From Bacteroidaceae bacterium (lineage in GTDB: Bacteria > Bacteroidota > Bacteroidia > Bacteroidales > Bacteroidaceae), in contig CABIVS010000009.1 of the NCBI GenBank assembly GCA_902362375.1, forward strand, positions 263,177-290,341: a DNA stretch of 27,165 nucleotides. The letters are read 5' to 3'. Below the pieces are notes generated by a model, which did no database searches, was not told the origin of the DNA, and was given only the letters and a program-made list of their open reading frames with translations. Numbering within the stretch: position 1 is the first letter of the stretch; each line of letters starts with the position of its first letter. Below are positions 22,950-27,165 of the stretch, in pieces. The position numbers and the translations under genes were made by a program.

Positions 22950-23540
22950 TTATCGTAAATGGTCTAACTCGATGTACCAACCTTCCTTGATGGGCTTGTA
23001 AAGCGTGGTGTCGTTGTACGTCCTGCGGTAGATCTCGTTTAGGTCGCCATGTTCGGTGATACGGATATTCCGACGGCTTCTCAATCCGGGATCGTAAACG
23101 AAACTCTTGGACGTTCCTGCATCTACGATACCGAGGGAGTAGTATGGCATAAAAAGGCTCACATATACCGAATCTGCCGTTTCCCATTCCCTGCGATCAA
23201 CAAGGATAAAACCGCATCCAATCTCTGATAACAGGGAGTCGAGTAGGATTCGGTCTGGCTTTAACAGCCCATATACCGGGAGGTCTTGTTCGTCATTTGA
23301 TTCATAGGATGTATCACTTTGCTCCATTGAATCAAGTATAATGATCCCGTCAGGAGAAAACGGCGGGTAGTGAAAACTACCTTCTGAACTCTCTGACATG
23401 ATTTCGTACACCTTGCGGAACGCCGCCTCGTGCGTGGCAAAGTGGCGTATCATTTCCTCGTCCGATGGCGGCATGGGTGGATCTCCGCAACTTGCAGCAA
23501 ACAGGCTTGCTAAAAGCAGGATTATGATAGGTATTCTCAT
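22950..23540 (-). CDS. Lipoprotein of a family present in both array halves (PPSDEEMI type), copy 2
   Basis: 196 residues from Met at 23540. The open frame goes up to 23615, inside the previous gene, so the internal Met with a proper signal peptide (IPIIILLLASLFAASC) is chosen. PPMPPSDEEMIRHFATHEAA, FRKVYEIM and the end GWYIELDHLR match copy 1 at 9883-10491. The central YYSLGIVDAGTSKSFVYD parallels YYSAGWSVGPSVDKQYAYRF in that copy. Function unknown; expected at a membrane surface. The two copies are in opposite orientation, 12.5 kb apart. Confidence 0.75.
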   Translation of the reverse strand: MRIPIIILLLASLFAASCGDPPMPPSDEEMIRHFATHEAAFRKVYEIMSESSEGSFHYPPFSPDGIIILDSMEQSDTSYESNDEQDLPVYGLLKPDRILLDSLLSEIGCGFILVDRREWETADSVYVSLFMPYYSLGIVDAGTSKSFVYDPGLRSRRNIRITEHGDLNEIYRRTYNDTTLYKPIKEGWYIELDHLR

Positions 23541-23577
23541 TTTCTTATTTATCTTATGTCTGACGGATAAATAGTAT

Positions 23578-24216
23578 TCAATGGTTCTGCCCTCTACTGG
23601 CGACCTTAGTTTCAATAATTATAGCCCCGTTGATTCCGGCTATACCATATTGGCAGTACGCCTGTTTGCCGTACAGTATCTTAATCTGTACATTTTCCAC
23701 ATTGTCCTTGATTATTTTATTCAACTTCCCAAACACTGCGGAATCTCTTACCATCGTACCGTCATAGATCCACAACAAATCCATTCCGTTTAATATGCCT
23801 TTCACTGTTTGTGCGCTGAAATATGGGCGATTATCCCCGGATATACGTATCTCACTGTCTGAAATACGCTTCAGGTATTTCCCATCCAGCGAAGCGGATA
23901 TTGGCAAATCTATGTCTATGCCTTTGGTAGCTGTCTGTTCGGCGTTTGGCATGCCGATACGTCGCAAACAACCGTCTTGTGCAATCACATAAAACAGCGT
24001 GTAAGGCGGAAATAACCCCATCCCCTTGACCTTTACGCGCAGCGTGTCTTCTTGCAGAAACAGACGGTGTGCCGGTTCTCCTTCCAATCTGTAAGAAATG
24101 AAGCCGCTATCAGGCATTTCCACACACCGGTTACACACTTGCGCATGGGTGCAAAGCACACTGCAAAACAGCAGAAGCAGAACCGTTATTTTCGTTTGTT
24201 TGACAGACCAACACAT
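23578..24216 (-). CDS. Secreted protein with TonB-plug-like C-terminal domain
   Basis: 212 residues from Met at 24216, which gives a clean signal peptide (ITVLLLLFCSVLCTHAQ). The open frame continues to 24276. The N-terminal half has FISYRLEGEPAHRLFLQED. The C-terminal part (about 140-205) reads ISGDNRPYFSAQTVKGILNG, MDLLWIYDGT, VENVQIKILYGKQAYCQYGI and AGINGAIIIETK. The last block is the plug-domain signature (xxYGxxGxNGxIxIxTK) of TonB-dependent transporters, but no barrel follows, so it is a stand-alone plug-like module. Such small proteins occur in Bacteroidetes surface and immunity contexts. The role here is unknown. Confidence 0.7.
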   Translation of the reverse strand: MCWSVKQTKITVLLLLFCSVLCTHAQVCNRCVEMPDSGFISYRLEGEPAHRLFLQEDTLRVKVKGMGLFPPYTLFYVIAQDGCLRRIGMPNAEQTATKGIDIDLPISASLDGKYLKRISDSEIRISGDNRPYFSAQTVKGILNGMDLLWIYDGTMVRDSAVFGKLNKIIKDNVENVQIKILYGKQAYCQYGIAGINGAIIIETKVASRGQNH

Positions 24217-24241
24217 TCTTATTTTTTTTACTTGATTCGGT

Positions 24242-24273
24242 ATAATATCCGACGGATAGCTGACCGTTATCCG
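24242..24273 (-). repeat. Structured intergenic element, copy G
   Basis: ATAATATCCGACGGATA then GCTGACCGT and TATCCG. CGGATA (24253-24258) pairs perfectly with TATCCG (24268-24273). It sits upstream of the start codon at 24216, between it and the stop at 24277. Confidence 0.55.
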
Positions 24274-24276
24274 CAT

Positions 24277-24483
24277 TTACATTTCATCAAAAATTGAATC
24301 TAAAAGACTATTCAATTCATCGTCTGTAAGATTGAAATTTTCTTGTTCAATTTTCATACTCTCGTATATTTCAGCCATTGCCTCGCCTTCGGTAGAGAAA
24401 AACTGGTCAGCTGATTTTATACCGTACTCGTCAACAAGCATTTTCCTAAATACTTGTTTAGCTTTTTCGATTTTACTTTCCAT
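24277..24483 (-). CDS. Hypothetical small acidic protein
   Basis: 68 residues, not recognised, mostly helical, no signal or membrane segment (KAKQVFRKMLVDEYGIKSAD, NFNLTDDELNSLLDSIFDEM). It is acidic at the C-terminus, as are many small immunity proteins. It lies in line with the other leftward array genes. A partial match to the intergenic element (TTGCGGATAATAAAACTATT) precedes it. Confidence 0.55.
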   Translation of the reverse strand: MESKIEKAKQVFRKMLVDEYGIKSADQFFSTEGEAMAEIYESMKIEQENFNLTDDELNSLLDSIFDEM

Positions 24484-24585
24484 ATCTATTTCCTTTGTTT
24501 ATTGCGGATAATAAAACTATTATTAAGCCTTTATATCCCCTCAATTTTGCCGTCATTTTTATATTTCTTGTTTAATGTTCATATC

Positions 24586-25044
24586 TTATTTTCGACTCCA
24601 ATATCCCAAAAACCTACTGAACAGTATCATCATAACCAGATACAATACTATTATACCATTTATCTCAACAAAAAGCACTAAGTCACCTGCCGTAGGAACA
24701 CTTTCATACGTATTTTCGGTTAAATACTTGCCTTCATATCCTAAATAGATGAAATAATACTCGTATGTTTTATATACACCATTGAATAGCAATAGTATAA
24801 TGGCAGACAATCTGAATTTATTATGACGCAGAAACAAGTGGAAGAAAAGGTCAAGAAATATGAATAATACGCAGATTACTACAAAACCAATCAACGCCAT
24901 CAATCCGTCCACCGCGGCTCCCGGACCATCATTAACTTCAGTTATGCTCATTAATTGGTTGGGCTCCATCAAGACAAGAGCAAACATAAGTAAGTATATT
25001 ACCCATGCAATCAGTTGTCCAACTTTTATTTTAGCTATCTTCAT
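24586..25044 (-). CDS. Hypothetical four-helix membrane protein
   Basis: 152 residues. Four hydrophobic segments: about 10-25 (LIAWVIYLLMFALVLM), 46-70 (GLMALIGFVVICVLFIFLDL), 78-92 (FRLSAIILLLFNGVY) and 123-145 (LVLFVEINGIIVLYLVMMIL). The short loops carry no known motif. Preceded by intergenic element copy F and separated from its neighbours by about 80-100 bases, so it may be a single-gene unit of the array. Confidence 0.6.
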   Translation of the reverse strand: MKIAKIKVGQLIAWVIYLLMFALVLMEPNQLMSITEVNDGPGAAVDGLMALIGFVVICVLFIFLDLFFHLFLRHNKFRLSAIILLLFNGVYKTYEYYFIYLGYEGKYLTENTYESVPTAGDLVLFVEINGIIVLYLVMMILFSRFLGYWSRK

Positions 25045-25060
25045 TATGGTTTATCGTATA

Positions 25061-25117
25061 TGCGGATAATGGTTTGTGAATAACTGACCGTTAAGGCAGT
25101 TCATTCTCTTGTTACCA
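25061..25117 (-). repeat. Structured intergenic element, copy F
   Basis: GAATAACTG (25078-25086) pairs with CAGTTCATTC (25097-25106, one bulge) around ACCGTTAAGG. TGCGGATAATGG precedes it and TCTTGTTAC follows. It lies 17-73 bases upstream of the start codon at 25044. Confidence 0.6.
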
Positions 25118-25122
25118 ATATT

Positions 25123-25410
25123 TCAATCTCCACTTACCCAAATTGTGTTTTTATCTATTATCATAGGACGCAAATTCTTAATAAACTCTATTACAATTTT
25201 CATTGATTGTTTATCTAACGTCTTTATATAATCATTTGCCAAATTAATAAGTAATTCAAGATTTTGAGGTATCAATCTTGTATCTCCATATTCATCAATA
25301 CTCAATCCTGTCTTTGCATGAAACTCCAAAAAGACAGGTTGTAATATTCTCAATTCAACATCATTCAAAGCGAAGTGATGATTATTCATTGTATTGCTAA
25401 AATCTAACAT
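25123..25410 (-). CDS. Hypothetical small protein
   Basis: 95 residues, not recognised. Mostly helical and mildly acidic; NNHHFALNDVELRILQPVFL, EFHAKTGLSIDEYGDTRLI and LELLINLANDYIKTLD suggest a compact soluble fold with no export signal. Its size and position in the array would suit a cytosolic immunity protein, but nothing proves it. Preceded by intergenic element copy E. Confidence 0.6.
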   Translation of the reverse strand: MLDFSNTMNNHHFALNDVELRILQPVFLEFHAKTGLSIDEYGDTRLIPQNLELLINLANDYIKTLDKQSMKIVIEFIKNLRPMIIDKNTIWVSGD

Positions 25411-25430
25411 TTCAATTATTTGTTTATTGG

Positions 25431-25472
25431 TAATGTTTGGTGGATAATCATCATTAAAGGAGATTGATCCGC
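25431..25472 (-). repeat. Structured intergenic element, copy E
   Basis: TAATGTTTGG, then GTGGATAATC (25440-25449) pairing with GATTGATCCGC (25462-25472, one bulge), loop ATCATTAAAGGA. It lies 21-62 bases upstream of the start codon at 25410. Confidence 0.6.
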
Positions 25473-25488
25473 TTGTTATCTGCCCGCT

Positions 25489-26487
25489 TTATTCCTCTTC
25501 TTCGATAAAATGATTTATAAAGTAATTGAATGACTGGGCGATGTAACGAGTATTTGTTTCAAAGTTGTATTCTCTTGAAGCGTTTTCGTCCCACTCGTCA
25601 GTCAAGTAATAGTAAATCTTTTTATTCTTCAAGTTCAACGCATAATAGTTTCCACCCGAATCCATAGCAAAAGGCAACAGGTTGCTTGGCATTAGATTTC
25701 TGCTCCACATGTCTTTGGCTATGACTTCAATTGTTTCAAAAGCATTGGTGCGTTCCTTTATCGGAAAGAACGCATTTATCTCCACCCAATCCAAATCCTC
25801 GTCCTGCGGTTGAAAACAATATGGTGATGGCATACCACCGTTGAACTTGAGGTAAAAGTTCTTCATGCCTGCCGGAATCTTTACATTCAACTCAACCTCA
25901 AAATTCTTTATATCTTCTTTTGTTAGCGAAGCCGAACAGTCCGAAAGTTCAGGCATTACACCTTCTATTTCTATAATCTCCGTTTGTTGTTCCTCTTCGA
26001 TTTTTGGGAAAGCAACGAGATTATTGAAAAAATCATCTATTGAATCCGCTATCAATTGAGGTTCATCAAAAATAAATGCATCGCTATTTTTTACAAAACC
26101 AATAATTTTATAAAAATATACAGCTCTGTTTTTTATATTGATTGCAATTACACCAATATTTCTCAAATTGTTATGTCCACTGGCAAATAGCAGAATATTG
26201 TCAGAAATCGAATTAGAACTACGATGCTCCAAGGTTTCTCCTTCAACAGTATGAAAAAGAGCATTCTTAAAACTCTTATTATATTTGAACGGTTGGAAAA
26301 TTCTAATTTCCACTTCGTAATATTTGTTTATGGAGATGGTTTGCTGTTTAGGTTCTCCTCCATTATATTGTAAATAGAACTCTTTCAGTCTTTCCGGCAA
26401 AACATGACCCAACTTGCTCTCAACTTCTTCAAAATCTTTGAGAGTAAGACTTTTTTGACAATTTTCTAATTCTATTTTCATATTCAT
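25489..26487 (-). CDS. Tandem SUKH (SMI1/KNR4) domain protein, probable toxin immunity protein
   Basis: 332 residues. Two SUKH domains: about 14-155 (LTLKDFEEVESKLGHVLPER, LKEFYLQYNGGEP) and about 187-328 (LTKEDIKNFEVELNVKIPAG, MKNFYLKFNGGMPS). Each has the family hallmark of a helix that begins with LP or IP followed by FYLxxNGG, and a later block ending in a helix (IADSIDDFFNNL; YIAQSFNYFINHF). SUKH proteins are the most widespread immunity partners of contact-dependent and polymorphic toxins. A linker of Glu-rich residues (EEEQQTEIIEIEG) joins the domains. No toxin gene is adjacent, so this is an orphan immunity gene. An alternative start is Met 3. Confidence 0.88.
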   Translation of the reverse strand: MNMKIELENCQKSLTLKDFEEVESKLGHVLPERLKEFYLQYNGGEPKQQTISINKYYEVEIRIFQPFKYNKSFKNALFHTVEGETLEHRSSNSISDNILLFASGHNNLRNIGVIAINIKNRAVYFYKIIGFVKNSDAFIFDEPQLIADSIDDFFNNLVAFPKIEEEQQTEIIEIEGVMPELSDCSASLTKEDIKNFEVELNVKIPAGMKNFYLKFNGGMPSPYCFQPQDEDLDWVEINAFFPIKERTNAFETIEVIAKDMWSRNLMPSNLLPFAMDSGGNYYALNLKNKKIYYYLTDEWDENASREYNFETNTRYIAQSFNYFINHFIEEEE

Positions 26488-26500
26488 TCTTTTTATGGGC

Positions 26501-26541
26501 AGATAATGTTCGGCAGCATTCCGCTTTAAGCAGTAGTGCTG
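26501..26541 (-). repeat. Structured intergenic element, copy D
   Basis: AGATAATGTTCGG, then CAGCA (26514-26518) pairing with TGCTG (26537-26541), and an inner GCTTTAAGC (26523-26531) that can form its own stem. It lies 14-54 bases upstream of the start codon at 26487. Confidence 0.5.
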
Positions 26542-26548
26542 TTTGTTA

Positions 26549-27073
26549 CTAACGTTTACACATCGAATAGAGATTCATTTTATCTTTGAACATCTGTTCC
26601 GATTCTTTATATCCTTGCATTTTATAATATTCAAGTAAAATATCCGGATGCTTATTCAGTAAATAATAATCTATTAAACAATTTGCAACATCAAGATAAT
26701 CATGCGTTTTACAACGCTGCTTATATTCGTCTTCCGAGATTTCAAGTTCATTTAATATATAATCTCGCTCCGACTCATCTATAACAATTTCTTCGTTTTC
26801 CCACTCTAAAAGCACGTATTTGCAAAAAGCCCTAAAACTATCCGATAAAAGATAAGTATATAAATCTTTTATTGATAATTCTTGAAAGTTACACTTACAG
26901 AGCAAAGTATTACATTCGGAGATGTAATCTTCAAGGTTATCAATTCGTGCTTCCTCCCAAGAGTCATTTTCTTTACAAAAATAAAGTTGTGGCAACTCTT
27001 GTTGAATTGTTTGCCATAGTTCTTTCAATTCTTTACTTTGAAGTAGTCTTTCAATTTCTATTCGATTTACCAT
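26549..27073 (-). CDS. Hypothetical acidic helical protein, possible immunity protein
   Basis: 174 residues, not recognised. Acidic and almost wholly helical, with no signal or membrane segment: LKELWQTIQQELPQLYFC, ISECNTLLCKCNFQELS, LLSDSFRAFCKYVLLEWENE, then a helical-repeat-like end (CLIDYYLLNKHPDILLEYYK). It is the rightmost gene of the array and has the best copy of the intergenic element (C) upstream. A role as an immunity protein follows only from this setting. Confidence 0.6.
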   Translation of the reverse strand: MVNRIEIERLLQSKELKELWQTIQQELPQLYFCKENDSWEEARIDNLEDYISECNTLLCKCNFQELSIKDLYTYLLSDSFRAFCKYVLLEWENEEIVIDESERDYILNELEISEDEYKQRCKTHDYLDVANCLIDYYLLNKHPDILLEYYKMQGYKESEQMFKDKMNLYSMCKR

Positions 27074-27089
27074 ATTTCTTACAAGTTAG

Positions 27090-27132
27090 TAATGTTTAGA
27101 GGATAGCCGACCGTTTAGGGCGGTTCATCCTC
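27090..27132 (-). repeat. Structured intergenic element, copy C
   Basis: TAATGTTTA, then GAGGAT (27099-27104) pairing with ATCCTC (27127-27132) and an inner ACCG/CGGT pair around TTTAGGG. It lies 17-59 bases upstream of the start codon at 27073. After it, 27133-27165 shows nothing recognisable. Confidence 0.6.
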
Positions 27133-27165
27133 ATGTTCGAGACAATTTTTATTTCCTTTATTACA

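Noticed and set aside
12660..27165. CRISPR array or tRNA genes
   Set aside because: No regularly spaced identical repeats and no cloverleaf were seen; the intergenic elements are diverged and separated by genes.

Overview
The window looks like an accessory region of a Bacteroidales genome (Bacteroides/Parabacteroides type). Evidence: promoters with the Bacteroidetes -7 box TAnnTTTG, a DUF3575 / DUF5119 / fimbrillin-type operon, a membrane-anchored LuxR-type regulator of the kind seen next to such operons, and many small lipoprotein genes with a Bacteroidales flavour. Base composition is mosaic: positions 1-8400 are visibly GC-rich, and 22.6-27.1 kb is very AT-rich.

Region 1 (1-8400, + strand) is a tightly packed phage-like replication and packaging module. 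It holds the end of a TOPRIM primase, a DnaE-type replicative polymerase, a DnaQ-type exonuclease, a small unknown gene, a terminase small subunit and four small genes, mostly membrane-anchored, ending at a hairpin terminator. The polymerase is broken into two ORFs (321-2078 and 3343-5520). Between them lies a cassette of an N6-adenine methyltransferase and a NUMOD4-HNH endonuclease, and all joints overlap by a few bases. The break falls inside the palm active site, between GRGSAGGS and the catalytic PDIDVD, so both halves must come together to make an enzyme. The sequence at the break has some intein (Hint)-like character but lacks the canonical C-terminal Asn. A frameshifted, truncated tyrosine-recombinase start (8551-8821) follows.

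Region 2 (8.95-12.43 kb) and region 4 (20.07 kb to the end) look like two parts of one immunity/defence-type gene array. They hold small lipoproteins (WG repeat; a PPSDE(E/D)MI family with one copy in each part), a repeated family of small membrane proteins (three copies plus one truncated), a tandem SUKH (SMI1/KNR4) protein, a TonB-plug-like secreted protein and several unknowns. Many leftward genes have, 15-40 bp upstream of the start codon, a diverged hairpin element: TAATRTT, then a stem, then a loop with TTTARGG. Its arms change in a compensatory way. This resembles the repeat-spaced, recombinase-associated acquired interbacterial defence arrays described in Bacteroides.

Region 3 (12.5-18.7 kb) is a cargo block between the two parts. 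It has a ParA plus ribbon-helix-helix partition pair with a repeat-rich control region, a leftward DUF3575-DUF5119-fimbrillin operon, and a divergent membrane LuxR-type regulator. Their shared promoter region carries eight ACTTA repeats at near-helical spacing. Homologous direct repeats (about 12348-12440 and 20100-20190) bracket this block.

Mobile DNA at the right edge of region 3: a complete IS256-family element (18701-20068), which truncates a membrane-protein gene, and a group II intron (about 20230-22428, - strand) with a canonical domain V and an RT/maturase that ends before an HNH domain.
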